Shown in pieces: positions 1-10,783 of a stretch of 64,000 nt of DNA; positions within the stretch are counted from its first letter, which is position 1; each line of letters starts with the position of its first letter. This DNA is from Lepas anatifera (Eukaryota; Arthropoda; Thecostraca; Lepadidae). The stretch covers positions 1 through 64,000 of the forward strand of contig JAOTON010001061.1 in assembly GCA_034440635.1 (NCBI GenBank), in the 5' to 3' direction. A program made the translations under genes and the position numbers. The notes under the pieces were generated by a model that had not been told where the DNA came from, did not search any database, and saw nothing but the letters and a program-made list of their open reading frames with translations.

Positions 1-793
1 GCAGGAGTTTCTAATTACAGCACTAAAAAACTTACTGCCTTCAACGGAGGTACTCGAGTGAGGTAATCAAAGCGGACATTCGGTAACATACAACAAAACT
101 CAAAATTCTTCACTTAAATTCACTTAACCTTGGCGGTGGCAGGATTCTTCCCTCGCACCCCTTTACATCCCAAACTATAATCCACCCAACCCTGGCTCAG
201 CCTCCTGGCCGACGTAGCCATGACCCTCGCAGGTGTTGGCAACACTTCACGACTCATTGCTTGAAATAACATCCCCTTTGCTCTGCGACATTAAAGTAGC
301 CAACCCTCCTAAATTTTCTCCCGCACTTTTAGAGGCAGGAGAGGTGCCTTGCACAGAAACGCCTCCTTATAAAAAGCCCTTGGTTGGTAGTAAGTAAGCA
401 ATTCCCAAAATAGTCATGTAATTTATGGATGGCCTCCAAACGTAAATATTCAAATGTCTTTTCAGGATTGCTCGCCTAAGCTATTCTGACCTGTTAACTT
501 AGCGGCAAACACTGGCTTAACTAAAAAAACTTTCACAATTATAGAGCAGCCATTTGTAGTTTTGCAGGATGCCAGGAAGACTGTAGGTAGTGTTCGTAGT
601 TAGATATATCCCGTGTAGTTCAGTCTTGTAGTTTTGTTTTCAGCAATGGTGTAAAAAGAGTGTCTGATGGTGATAGCAAGTGCCAGTATCGCTATGCTCA
701 CTGTTGTCATGCTTCTCTTTGAAGTAGCTCATCAATGTATCGAACGCGTTAAAAACACCTCACGTTCTTTAACTAATTTCTCCTTGTTTACAG
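1..793. other. Non-coding sequence upstream of asteroid-like coding exon 1
   Basis: No credible coding sequence or repeat was recognised here. The last bases, a pyrimidine-rich run ending in CAG at 791-793, look like a 3' splice site directly before the ATG at 794. An upstream untranslated exon is therefore likely, and this stretch would be partly 5' intron. I could not place that upstream exon or a promoter. Confidence 0.5.
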
Positions 794-998
794 ATGGGCA
801 TACGATATCTTACGTTGCTCGTCAGCCAAAACTACATCTTTAAAACAGAGCGGCTGAGCCGATGTCATTTGGTGATCGATGGAGACAATCTGATGTACCT
901 CCTGCTGAAAGTTTGCACCATGACATCCAGTCGGCCGTGGGAACGGATTTCTCGGCCTTCGCTGCCCGCTTGGAACGGTTCTTCCGCGACCTCATTTG
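794..998 (+). CDS. ASTE1: Asteroid-like (XPG-fold) protein, coding exon 1 (frameshifted)
   Basis: The exon starts MGIRYLTLLV, the M-G-I-x-x-L start of the asteroid/XPG N-terminal domain. It continues through HLVIDGDNLMY, which carries the Asp expected in the XPG N-domain metal site. A splice acceptor (CAG, 791-793) abuts the ATG and a donor (GTAGGT) follows base 998. From about 901 the family-like sequence is in another frame: ESLHHDIQSAVGTDF then SAFAARLERFFRDLIW, matching the family's region before its conserved C-x-I-x-P segment. A one-base loss around 896-906 is needed to join the halves, either a real mutation or an assembly error. In the second frame the exon ends in phase 2, which fits exon 2 exactly. 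Asteroid proteins are poorly characterised relatives of FEN1/XPG nucleases. The family call is firm; activity is not shown. Confidence 0.8.
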
Positions 999-1244
999 GT
1001 AGGTGGAAAGGGAAACTCATTCCCGTGAGAACATATAAGGCGCCTCTGTGTATTGATCACATTTCTGAGTGATTTTTTAATGGGAGTAGTTTGCAATGTT
1101 GACTGAATGTCGACTGCGGCATTAGTTCTGCAGATTATAACGGCTTGATTTCTGCAGACGTTGATAATTTGGGACAACAATACGAATGTAGCGTTCTTTT
1201 AGGTCCTGAAACGTTGACGCCCATGTTCGGATTTCAACGAACTA

Positions 1245-1443
1245 ACTAGGCTTGGGCTAAGAAAGGGCGACCAAACCTGTCACTGGGCGGAGTAGTATTG
1301 GAGTTTTAGGGCACTGCAGCCACAGAGGCTATATGTGCCCGTGTCTCTGGGCGGACTCGATCCCCGACCCTTAGCTCATTGCAAAGGTCACCTGACCGAG
1401 CCGGACACACGCACCAGCGGGCTGCGCCACCAAGACACCTTAT
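1245..1443 (-). mobile_element. tRNA-derived SINE (family 2)
   Basis: Read on the minus strand from 1443, the sequence begins GTGTCTTGGTGGCGCAGC, a tRNA-like acceptor stem plus A box. About 70 bases on it has GGGATCGAGTCC, a B-box-like segment, then AGAGACAC, which can pair with the first bases. The tRNA-like part is about 97 bases, longer than a tRNA gene, and continues into an unrelated 3' body, as in a SINE. No target duplication was found, so the 3' boundary is approximate. Confidence 0.55.
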
Positions 1444-2333
1444 GTAGGTGCACTATGCACCTTGCGCATAGGTACTGGTATGTATGTATGGGAAGGTTCA
1501 GACAACGTAATTGGACACCAAACTGGGAAATCGGGTGTTAACTTTAGATTAATATTAAAATAGACTAATAAGAAATGAAATGGCTATCAGAGTAATATCT
1601 ATTATTTTTGATAAATAATCTCTGATATGAAGTTGAACTTACCTTTTTGTTGACTGTTTATATTTGATATGTTCGTACATTTAGGTGCAGACAACGCCCT
1701 TACTTTTGAACACTTGCTGTCAAAATTTTATTACTGTGGACCCATTAGTCCAGATACGAAGCATTCTTTAAACTGAAGAAGGGCCAGAATGCCACCTAGC
1801 GGCCAAAATGTCCAATTTGTTTATATTTCTTCTGTTCTTTGGATTCACTACAGAAAGCGCCTCCTTTTTCCCGGATCCAGTTGTGATGACATTGTTTTTG
1901 TGGCCCGCCAGCATCTGCATGCGAATTTGATGCGTTTAGGAAATCACCCAGGGGTGCTACCTAACGGCCGATGGTCTCACTTATTATGTATTTCTACGAG
2001 CTTTATATTTATCGTGTGAGTCTACCCCCTTTGGAATTGGGCCCAGCTTTAAAGGGAATGGACCAGTTTGTCGTAGTTCCAAAAGCATAATAAATGAACA
2101 AAATGGGTCTGAAAATAAGGAAACCACATTCTTTCCTCGCTTTGATACGCTAAAAACAGAAATATTTATTCTTTTCTACTGATTAATGACGTCATCAAAA
2201 GAGTAATTTTTATAGTCAGTAAAATCCCGAACCTTGATTCTGCTCGATCGTAGACTCGCTGTGAAACGGAATTGAAGTTCAACCGATTAATGCGCATATG
2301 TGACATTCCTTCGACGCGATTTTAGCCGTGTTA
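1444..2333. other. Unassigned intronic DNA
   Basis: AT-rich sequence with no convincing reading frame. A segment near 2049-2063 (TTTAAAGGGAATGGACCA) resembles the terminus of the TTAA MITE at 42660-43117, but no partner end was seen. Confidence 0.4.
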
Positions 2334-2450
2334 TTCTGCCGTGCAGAACGCACAATAGTGGGCCACACGCATGCGCACTCAATATCTTGGACTACATGTT
2401 ACCGTACTGCGCATGCGTGCAGCACACTAATATGCGTTCTGCCGGCAGAA
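2334..2450. repeat. Long hairpin / short foldback repeat
   Basis: The two halves are imperfect inverted copies. TTCTGCCGTGCAGAACGCA at the left pairs with TGCGTTCTGCCGGCAGAA at the right, and an inner ACGCATGCGCA segment pairs with TGCGCATGCGT. The hairpin is about 117 bp and directly abuts the 3' tail of the LINE that follows. It could be a tiny MITE or part of the LINE's 3' end. Confidence 0.6.
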
Positions 2451-2545
2451 CAACTTGAACTTGAAGAACTTGAAGGATACGGACTTAATGAGGCTTTAGG
2501 CCTGTAGGTGTCCGGTCTTAGTGAGCTCGTGTAAGTGTGGTTTCA

Positions 2546-3199
2546 CTACCTAATCCGTGTCAGGTATAGTATACCAATAGTCCTCCCAGGGTTTGTCAAG
2601 CCTGGTCTTGAATGTGTTGACAGTGGGTGCAGTGAAAGATGACTGGGGAGACCATTCCAGTCGTTAACAACTCTAATGCCGAATGCATGGCGACGGATAC
2701 GAGACTCGGCACGAGGTTTAACCAGTTTGTATTCGTGTCCCCTCGTCCGAGAGTTAGCGTCTCGCTGGAAGAAGCGTTCAGGGTCGAGATCGATGTCGCC
2801 ATGAAATATCTGGAATACGCGGATCATGTCCCCCCGTCGCCTTCTGTAGTATAGAGAGGGAAGTCGAAGATCTTGCAGCCTCTCACTGTACGGCTTGTGC
2901 CGTATTTCAGGGATCATTCGGGTGGCACGCCGTTGCACTCTCTCGACCTTTTTCTGGTTTTCTCGGTTGAAGGGCCCCCAGAGCAAGTTCCCATATTCAA
3001 GATGTGGTCTCACAAGAGTTTTGAAGAGAATCGGAAGCGACACCAGGTTGATTGCACGAAATGATCTACGAATCAATGCTAGGATTTGGGAACTCTTTGC
3101 CACCGCAGATGCCGCCTGAGCACGAAACTTCATGTCTGCGTCGATAATGACTCCTAGGTCTCTTTCCTGGGCAGGATGGGCGAGCAGACTATCTCTCAT
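2546..3199 (-). pseudogene. LINE ORF2 C-terminal region
   Basis: 217 residues continuing the RT reading after a one-base shift near 3254, within 'FNKGKCTVLHLG'. Recognisable segments include DLGVIIDADMKF, LVRPHLEYG, VQRRATRMIP and YSERLQDLRLPSL, the region after the RT palm in CR1-like pol proteins (thumb/connection). The end reads into the 3' untranslated tail of the LINE. Confidence 0.85.
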
Positions 3200-4680
3200 T
3201 GTGTATGTGTGCTGCTCATTGGTTGTTCCGAGATGGAGTACAGTGCACTTCCCTTGTTAAAAGACAACTGCCAGGTGTCAGACCATGCAACAGCACGATC
3301 CAGGTCTGCCTGAAGAATCAGTGAAGAACTGGTCGAGCTAAGTGGAGCGTACACCTTTGTATCGTCCGCGAACACCTTTGGAGTCGTATGGAACACATCA
3401 GGCAGATCGTTCACATACACCACAAACAGTAGGGGCCCCAGCACGGATCCCTGGGGTAAACCGCTCACCACAGGAACCCAATTTGATTCACATCCATCCA
3501 CCACTACTCGCTGCTCTCTATCTCTCAAGAAGTCCCTTATCCAGGCAAGTATTTTCCCTGAGATGCCACAACCTTGCAGTTTGCAGAGCAGCCTTTCATG
3601 AGGCACAGAGTCAAAGGCTTTCTGAAAATCTAAATATACTGCATCAACTGGCTGCCCTACCTCGATACTCCTACTCCAATCGTCAACAGCCTCTAAAAGT
3701 TGGGAGTCGCATGAGCGACGGGGGCGAAAGCCATGTTGAGCAGCAGAAAGCAGGTGATTCCGTAACAGATGCTGCATCACCTGGTCACGGATGAGACCCT
3801 CCAGTACTCTATAGCGGGTGCAAGTTATGCTAATGGGCCGGTAATTGCTAGCGATCTGCCGGTCACCTTTCTTAAAAATCGGCACCACCGACCCTCTTTT
3901 CCAAGTGTGCGGAAGCAGTCCTTCATCAAGGCTTCTCCTATACAGAGTTGAGAGTGGTGCAGCAAGGACATCAGCAGCCTCGTACATGACTCGAGGATGT
4001 ACGTTGTCAGGACCTTGGTTGCTGGTGGTTTTGAGACAACGGAGTTTCTGGTGAATGTGTTCGGGAGTGATGTCAAAGTCCACCAGATGTTCGCCTACAC
4101 AGCGATTTGCGAAATCTGGAACAGCTGCAGTGTCGTCTCTGGTAAAAACAGAAGCAAAAAACTTGTTTAACAATGTTGCTTTCACGGGAGCACTGCACTG
4201 AACGACTCCGTTTGCGTCCTTCAAATCGCTGACTCGGGACCTAGCCTTCACTCGAGAGTTGACATGTCTCCAAAATGGTTTGATTGACTGCTTAATACTA
4301 CCTATTATCTTATTTTCGTGCTCTAGCAGCAGTCGCCTCGTTAGGGCACGAAATCGATTGTTAAGCATGGCATAACGAGCGTGGTTCAGCATGCGCTGCA
4401 TCTCATCCTGTGTGTGTCGGTATATATTCCAGGCAGATTGTTTCTTTTTCCTCAGCTTGAGAACCTCACGTGTTACATAAATGTTTTTCTGTTGCCTACC
4501 CGCTGTACGATTGGGGATGCACGTGAAAGCAGCAGTCTCTATAGCATGAGTAAAGTAGGAGAAAGCTTCATCGATAGGCAAGGTTTGAATACTGTGCCAG
4601 TCAGTGGACGATAACATGAGCCTGAGACTCTCAAAATCAGCTCGCAGGAAATTTGGTTTGCTTGATTTGACCACTGGCAA
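3196..4680 (-). pseudogene. LINE reverse transcriptase (ORF2 central part)
   Basis: 494 residues in one open frame. The first ~180 residues are the linker after the endonuclease. Then come NQGPDNVHPRV, WKRGSVVPIFKKGD, SNYRPISITCT, QHGFRPRRSCDSQLLE, VYLDFQKAFDSVPHERLL (first catalytic Asp), GLPQGSVLGPLLFVVYVND and KVFADDTKVY (the FADD catalytic pair). The frame is lost near 3254, where a single missing base moves the sequence into the next frame. All polymerase motifs are intact in this copy, so it decayed relatively recently. Confidence 0.9.
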
Positions 4681-4692
4681 TGGAGTGTAGCA

Positions 4693-5408
4693 TCATAGAC
4701 TGAAGCGCAGCGTCAAATGGTCGCTTTTGCCAAGCCCTGGCAAGTAATCCATATTTGTGACTGAATGTGGTTCGTTGCTGATCACGAGATCTAGTAGATT
4801 CGGAGATTCACCAACCCTGTATCTAGTGGGGTGCTGGACATGTTGAAAGAGAAAGCAGTCTTGCAAAAGTTGAATGAAGTTATGAGAGATATGAGAATGT
4901 GGGGCAGTTGACATACACAAATTCCAATCAATTTGGGGCAGGTTAAAGTCCCCAGCGATCAAGAGGTGAGTACGGTTACCTGAGCACACAGATCTAAACA
5001 GGCCACGAGAGAGGAGAGAGAGAGAGAGAGTCAAGGGACTGTGGTGCAGACACCGATGGACTCCGATAGACACAACCAATCATAACACTGTCACCATTCT
5101 TTAACCTCAGCGTCACCCAGACATGTTCGACATGAGGAAAACCCTCCACTTTGAATTCGGAACTAGCCAAATGCTCTCTGACAAAAATGCACACTCCCCC
5201 GTGTACCTGAGGCACCTAAGTGAGACTGTGAGGGATCAAAATTAATGAAGGGTACGTATCCTGAAACTGATATAAGAGTGAACGAAATAGGAAGAGTTTG
5301 CGCCTTGGGAATGATCTCAGTGAGAAGAATTATGTCTGGCTCGCTACCAGCAATAGCTACACACAACTCATCATGTTTATTCAGAAACTGATCTGTGTTG
5401 GTGTACAT
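4693..5408 (-). pseudogene. LINE APE-type endonuclease, broken in three frames
   Basis: Three overlapping frames together cover the apurinic-like endonuclease domain that nicks target DNA. 5408-5163 has IAGSEPDIILLTEI, the Glu-containing motif. 5215-4994 has GGVCIFVRE and VMIGCVYRSPS. 5079-4693 has LLIAGDFNLPQIDW and, at the end, LGKSDHLTLRFSL, matching the G-D-F-N and S-D-H motifs. At least two frameshifts separate the parts; one lies close to an (GA)-rich tract near 5010-5030. Confidence 0.85.
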
Positions 5409-5441
5409 GATGTTTAACTTGTGATCACCTGTTGGGTGTAG

Positions 5442-6613
5442 TCAATTTGAATGTTGGTGAGGATGACTGGGCACGGATAACTCAGCAGAGGAAGGTGAAT
5501 TTCTAGAGGCAGAAGCGCCCTCCATCGCCACAGAGTTGGGTACCTCCATAGGCAGTGGGTATGTAGCCTCTGAAGCTGGCGGATTTTGTCGTTCTACTTC
5601 GGGCGTGCTGCTGTTGGGCTGGGAATTTTGAACAGCTGATCCAGCATGATCCCTCTCAGTACCCGGTTGAGCCTGGACACCACGACTGGAATTGTCTACG
5701 GGCAGCTCTGAGCTGTTTTGGGGTCGTGAAGAATCACTGGACTCTGTTCCCTGCCCCCGGATGTGTGTCCTTGGAGGCTGCACGGGTCCCTGTTCCGTTA
5801 CTTTCCTAGCTACAATCTTCCCACGCACGATGGTCAGGTCAGTCTCTCCAGCAGCCCTTCTATTAGTTAATTCTGCACGCAACTTACGACGCTCCTCCCT
5901 CTCCCTAAATGTGAGATCAGGGCTTAGGTAGATGTTTGACCACTTAGTGTTCTTCTTAAGCTGTGGAGCCAGCCTAAGAAGGTCATACTTGCATTGTTCA
6001 GAGTCTAGAGTGACAATGAGGAGGCGAGGCTTGCTAACAGAGACCGCACCTGGGCGGAAGGACTTTGAAACCCTGACATTCAGGCTGAAGGTCTCCCGGA
6101 CCATGTCCACAAAAGCAGCACAGTCTGCCTGGGATCTTGAACCGTGTGATTCACTAGACTGCTTGTGAACAACAAGATTACACTTTCGTTTGTCACGGTC
6201 AAGGAAGTCATCAAAAACCCTGGACATTGTATGTGTGTCCTTGTTTGCAGATGCGCTATTGGCCAGTGATGCTGATTCAATCTGTTTGTTGATGGTCTTG
6301 ATGACTTTCTCACAGTTACCCTGAACAATCTCTGCATATGAGTTTTTTGTTCCTTATGCTCCTCAGACCATTTCGTCATGAGCCCTGTGTTGTCAAGCAT
6401 GACCTTGTGCTGTTCTTTGATGGTCTGTACCATGCCGTCTATTTTTGCCACTACATTGGACTGAAAGTCAACGAGCATTCCCCCAATAGTGTGCATGTGT
6501 TGGAAAGATTGAGAGCTGTCCATCTTTTCCTCTAGTGCCTTCAACCTGTCGTTGGTTTTAGTGACAAGATCGGTGTTTGATGTCTGATCCTGTCTTTCAG
6601 CCATACTTTGCAC
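5442..6613 (-). pseudogene. LINE ORF1, coiled-coil and RRM-like part
   Basis: From 6613 the frame shows a heptad-rich stretch (TNDRLKALEEKMDSSQSF, DGMVQTIKEQHKVM). After a frameshift near 6300, the frame 6227-5442 has KRKCNLVVHKQ, a fold-like stretch ending SKPRLLIVTLDSEQCKYDLL, KWSNIYLSPDLTFRERE and TIVRGKIVARK. This resembles the RRM-like RNA-binding segment of CR1/L2-group ORF1 proteins. The last ~90 residues are Ser/Pro/Gln-rich. ORF1 proteins bind element RNA during retrotransposition. Confidence 0.75.
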
Positions 6614-7395
6614 TCATGGCATAACCAAGTGACTACAGGATGAAATCTGTCGATAGCTTTCAGTGCTGTCTTTGATACACCTTGGCAAGTAGCATGGCAC
6701 CACATCTGACACTTATCACACTACACTGCATCCACATCCTGCTCGACAACTTCACCACACTCCTTATTTGGTCCTCCTTTGCAAGTGACAGAGGATGTCC
6801 CAGTGTCAGCAGAAACACATGATGCAGAAATGCCACCATCAAACTTTCTGATTTCCCGAGACACCAGACCTACTGCAGTGAGAGGTGAGTCAGGGTTTGG
6901 GGACATACCCTCACTGGTGATTCTGCCAGCAGATGTTAAATCAAGGGTCAGTTTTGCCCTATCCTTGACTTCAGTGTCCTGAGAGGGCTGCGGGCCCTTT
7001 TCAACAGTTAGTATGGTGTCAGCGCGAGATTCACCTACACCTACCCTTTTGCCCATCACACAATGCTCATTCTCTATTTTTGAAAATTTCCTGCTAGTAC
7101 CCCGCTTCCCATCACGCCGTGTTGCCAGAATCCATGGCCCCGCCTCCACATCATCATCATTCATGACCTCAACACTCGCTCCGTCACCATGCGCCTTGCT
7201 CTCTCCATCACCACCCGCATCGCTTTCAACATCTCCACACCTATCGATATCCCTATCCCTAGCTTTATAACCATGTGCCGCTTGCTCCATCACACTAGCG
7301 ATAGCATCGCTCAAAGCCGTAGCAGCTTCGTTTTGCGGACGGTCGGAATTGTTTTTCTGTTTTGATGTCGGAGGTGGTGACCGAGCGCAAGGCAT
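6600..7395 (-). pseudogene. LINE ORF1 N-terminal part with PHD finger
   Basis: Starts MPCARSPPPTSKQKNN and is acidic and low in complexity for about 200 residues. It then reaches CKGGPNKECGE, and after a TAG stop (at 6721-6723) CDKCQMWCHATCQGVS and WLCHEC. The Cys4-His-Cys3 spacing is that of a PHD finger. A frameshift after the final Cys leads into the coiled-coil frame. PHD fingers are known in the ORF1 of some CR1/L2-group LINEs and bind histone tails in other proteins; that role here is inferred. Confidence 0.75.
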
Positions 7396-8050
7396 TATAT
7401 ACCTTTAATTGAATAGTGTATATTCTCACGGTACCAACCTGTATGCTATCGTGGCTGAGTGTGATGTGATGAATAAGGTGAGTAAGGTGGCGCTTTAGGC
7501 GATCTAATAGGCTTGTGAAAATCGCCAGTACTAAATAGAAAATATGTGGAGTTTCATTACAGCTGCAGCTAACCCTAAATTTTCGAGCGAATCGTAGATG
7601 AATCTGCTGGATGTGTAATTAAATGTCTGGTTTAATGAGAAAATGTGGATGTAAGCTTGTATGGAGTGTGTGCCTGTGTCGAAAAAGCGGTCTTAGGTGG
7701 TCGTCAAACGCCTCCGATAACAAGTCTCCAGTACTAAATTGAAAATACAGGTTTCAAATTCAAAGTAGTGAATCTTGCTTAGATGTCTTCTCGCTATTCA
7801 CACATCTTGATAGTGTGATAGTGTGTATGAGTAAGCCTTCTACAATGTTCTTCCTTTCTTCTGAGTTTGAATTTTGAAAAAGCGCGCCCAATATTTGGCG
7901 GGAAACAAGGACGGATATCAGCGAGGCCAGGGCTGGAGGAGCTCTCCGGAGAGATGTTGCCAGGACGAAGGCCAGAGGACAACTGACAACACGGCTTTTG
8001 TCTCTGTTGTTTTGTGAACCAATTTCGAAGTGTCCGTAGTATTATCAAGG
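7396..8050 (-). other. Probable 5' untranslated region of the CR1/L2 LINE
   Basis: Two related segments, near 7485-7550 and 7680-7750, both contain 'CCAGTACTAAAT' followed by 'GAAAATA', about 195 bp apart. Short tandem repeats of this kind are common in LINE promoters. No coding frame was recognised, and the true 5' end of the element is not defined. Confidence 0.4.
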
Positions 8051-8945
8051 TAAATATTGAGAAACATATGGGTAATATTTTTGAAGGGCATTGGCTTCCG
8101 TTGATGCTAACTGATATTACCGTGTTGTGTATGTATAATTGGTAGCATCATTGAAAATTTCTTATGTACTTTAAGTTTCGAAGGTAACCAAGTAGCAGAA
8201 CGAAGGAAAAAAACTGGTGAGGTCATGCTGTTCACAATTTGACAATGAGGCTGGGGGGGGGCAAAGTAAGGGACTAGCTGACAAGTTTCCATGGACAATT
8301 CCAATCAGGGTCACATGCTTTTTCCAGATGCATTTGCAATGCTGATATATTTTTGGCAATGGGAACAGTGTTAATCTCATTCTCGTCAATCCACATCCAA
8401 CAAGATTTGGTAGGAGTTTGTGCAGTGTTGGACTGATGGTAAATATTTTCTTTACAGTGTGAGATGAAGGAGAGTTGATTGCAGAGGGTAAATATTTATA
8501 TGCTATTAAATAAAATAGTATCAAATTTTAGACAATACAATTCATTAAACAAAACTATTATTCATGAAAATGTGGCTGCATGCGCATTGATTTATGTTAC
8601 TGCTGTTCTGATTTGCTCTGACTTGTGTCATCCTCGTTATAGTGCCTTATTTTATGATTTTGTCATGCCTGCTCTTCTTTGTTTGCTTCTTGTTCCTTGT
8701 TTCTGCTGCCTTTTTTATTGTAGTTAAAATAAATAAATTGATGATGATAAACAAAATTGTGAATTTAGGTGAACAGAAGTGAAGGTTGTGAAATAAAATA
8801 TTTATTGTGTGCCAGGGATATACAATATCTATTGTGGTTACACCTCTTACCTGAAATGCACCATACATTATCCTATCAAGTTAATATTTTTGATAATCAT
8901 CTGGTAGACGTCTCTGCTCTCTGGCTTTTTTCCCAATATATCCCA
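8051..8945. repeat. AT-rich intronic DNA with a dispersed repeat fragment
   Basis: 8640-8755 is an inverted relative of 18460-18600. Both contain a run like ATCATCATCAATTTATTT next to a GCAGAAA..AGCAGGA..GACAAAATCAT pattern. It is probably a degraded SINE or MITE. The rest shows no recognisable feature. Confidence 0.4.
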
Positions 8946-9049
8946 AGATCTAGAAATAGCAAGAAATGACCCAACTTCCGTTCCAAACAACCCAAGATGG
9001 AAATAATCCTTATTCCAGGAGCAAAGCTGTGCTTAGAAGAATGCTGACA

Positions 9050-10186
9050 GTGGATGCATTGTACATAGGCGTGCTCAGACTGCTGTGGAGGGGGAGTGAA
9101 GGTGGGTAAAGACGTAACCAGGAGACTGCTGGAAAGAGGGTGTATAGTACAGAGGCATACTCAGAGTGCTGGGAAGGGGATGTATTGTACCGAGGCGTGC
9201 TCAGCCTGCCATGGTGGGAAAGTGTTCTACAGAGGCGTGCTGAGACTGCTATGGTGGGGATGTGTTGCACAGAGACATACTTTTTGCTGGGAAAGGGATG
9301 TATTGAACAGAGGCGTGTTCAGACGGCCAGGAGGTGGGGGGGGTGAAGTTAGCAAAGGAAGAAAGGGATGTATTGAACAGAGGCGTGCTCAGACTGCCAG
9401 GAGTGGTTAGGGGGGGGTGAAGTTAGCAAAGGGAGAAAGGGATGTATTGAACAGAGGCGTACTCAGACTGCCAGGAAAGGCGGGGGGGGTGAAGTTAGCA
9501 AAGGAAGAAAGGGATATATTGAACATAGGCGTGCTCAGACTGCCAGTAAGGGTGGGAAGGGGGTTAGCAAAGTTAGCAAAGGGAAAAGGGGATGTATTGA
9601 ACACATTCATGCTCAGACTGCCAGGAATGGTGGGGGGAGGGGGTGAAGTTAGCAAAGGGAGAAAGGGATGTATTGAACATAGGTGTGCTCAGACTGCCAG
9701 GAATGGCGGGGGGGGGGTGAATTCAGCAAAGGGAGAAAGGGATGTATTGAATATAGGCGTGCTCAGACTGCCAGGAAGGGCGGAGGGTGAAGTTAGCAAA
9801 GGGAGAAAGGGATGTATTGAACATAGGTGTGCTCAGACTGCCAGGAATAGCGGGGGGGGGTGAACTCAGCAAAGGGAGAAAGGGATGTATTGAACAGAGG
9901 CGTGCTCAGACTGCCAGGAGCGTTGGGGGGGTGAAGTTAGCAAAGGGAGAAAGGGATGTATTGAACAGAGGCATGCTCAGACTGCCAGGAATGTTGGGGA
10001 GGGGTGAACTCAGCAAAGGGAGAAAGGAATGTATTGAACATAGGCGTGCTCAGACTTCCAGGAATGGCGGAGGGGGGGTGAAGTTAGCAGTGGGAGAAAG
10101 GGATGTATTGAACAGAGGCGTGCTCAGACTACCAGGAAGGGTGGAAGGGGGTGAAGTTAGCAAAGGGAGAAAGGGATGTATTGAAC
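9050..10186 (+). repeat. ~73-bp tandem array, left arm of foldback 1
   Basis: About 13 well-kept units start with GATGTATTGAAC at roughly 9297, 9367, 9441, 9513, 9590, 9668, 9740, 9811, 9886, 9955, 10026, 10099 and 10174 (72-78 bp apart). More diverged units run from 9050. Each unit has AGGCGTGCTCAGACTGCCAGGA, a poly-G run of variable length, and a GAAGTTAGCAAAGGGAGAAA segment. Open frames across the array (such as 9417-9863) are by-products of the repeat. Confidence 0.9.
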
Positions 10187-10412
10187 CATAGGCGGATCCA
10201 GGAGGTAAGGGGGCACGTGCCCCCCCAGTCGACCCTCGGCGCCCCTGAAATAATCATGGCGCCCCCCTGAAATGTCGCTTTCCAGCCCCCCCAGGATGCG
10301 AAAATCGGCGCCCACCGATAGGATTTTGCGCCCATCTAATAGGTTTTGCCGGTCAAAAGTGGCGCCCCCGGACCGGATGGTGCCCCCGATCGACAATCCT
10401 GGATCACCCCCC
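10187..10412 (+). mobile_element. hAT-type MITE 'E', copy 1 (one end lost)
   Basis: Begins CATAGGCGGATCCAGG and shares its interior (GGCGCCCC..., TTTTGCCGGTCAAAAGTGG) with copies at 10524, 15707 and 53560. It ends at AATCCTGGATC without the final GCCTATG. It lies at the inner edge of the left arm of foldback 1, mirroring copy 2. Confidence 0.7.
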
Positions 10413-10523
10413 CGCCCACTGCCCGGAAGGGCGGGGGGTGAAGTTATCAAAGGAAAGTTGCTAGAGGCTGCTACCTTCATCCCCCCGCCCTTCTTGGTAG
10501 TCTGAGCACCCCTCTGTTCAATA

Positions 10524-10783
10524 CATAGGCAGATCCAGGATTGCCCGATCGGGGGGCACCATCCGGTCCGGGGGGCGCGACTTTTGACCGACAAAACCAA
10601 TAACATGGGCGCAGAATCCTATCAGTGGGCGCCGATTTTCGCATCCTGGGGGGGGTGGGGCTGGGAAGCGACATTGCACGGGGTGCCATCGACCTTTCAG
10701 TGGGGCGCCATGACCATTTCAGGGGGCGTCGAGGGTCGACCGAGGGGGAGGCACGTGCCGCCTTGCTCCTGGATCCGCCTATG
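10524..10783 (-). mobile_element. hAT-type MITE 'E', copy 2 (complete)
   Basis: 260 bp with terminal inverted repeats CATAGGCAGATCCAGG and CCTGGATCCGCCTATG. It is flanked by perfect 8-bp direct repeats GTTCAATA (10516-10523 and 10784-10791) that belong to the foldback array unit. An 8-bp target duplication and a C-A-N-A/G-G-G-C-type terminus fit a non-autonomous hAT element. It is the best-defined copy of this family in the window. Confidence 0.8.

Larger units (their letters stand above)
2451..7395 (-). mobile_element. Decayed CR1/L2-type LINE, nearly full length
   Basis: In transcription order (right to left) it has an ORF1 with a PHD finger (7395-6600), a coiled coil and RRM-like segment (6613-5442), an APE-type endonuclease (5408-4693), reverse transcriptase (4680-3196) and a CR1-like C-terminal region (3199-2546). 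The element appears to end in TTCAAG-like repeats (2451-2478 read in reverse), matching the short tandem 3' ends known for CR1/L2 elements. Several frameshifts and at least one stop mean this copy is dead. RT motifs (YRPIS, DFQKAFDSVPH, SGLPQGSVLGPLLF, FADDTKVY) place it in the CR1/L2/Jockey group. The exact clade needs a tree. Confidence 0.88.

Noticed and set aside
1345..1443. A genuine tRNA gene on the minus strand
   Set aside because: The tRNA-like part is too long, lacks a clear anticodon arm, and continues into a SINE-like body.
3342..4614. Plus-strand frames opposite the LINE RT
   Set aside because: Shadows of the minus-strand reverse transcriptase.
9096..10191. Repetitive proteins of 104, 148 and 134 residues (KLAKGERDVLNRGVLRLPG-type repeats)
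   Set aside because: Unit-length translation of the 73-bp array; frame changes with variable G-runs, and both strands are equally open.
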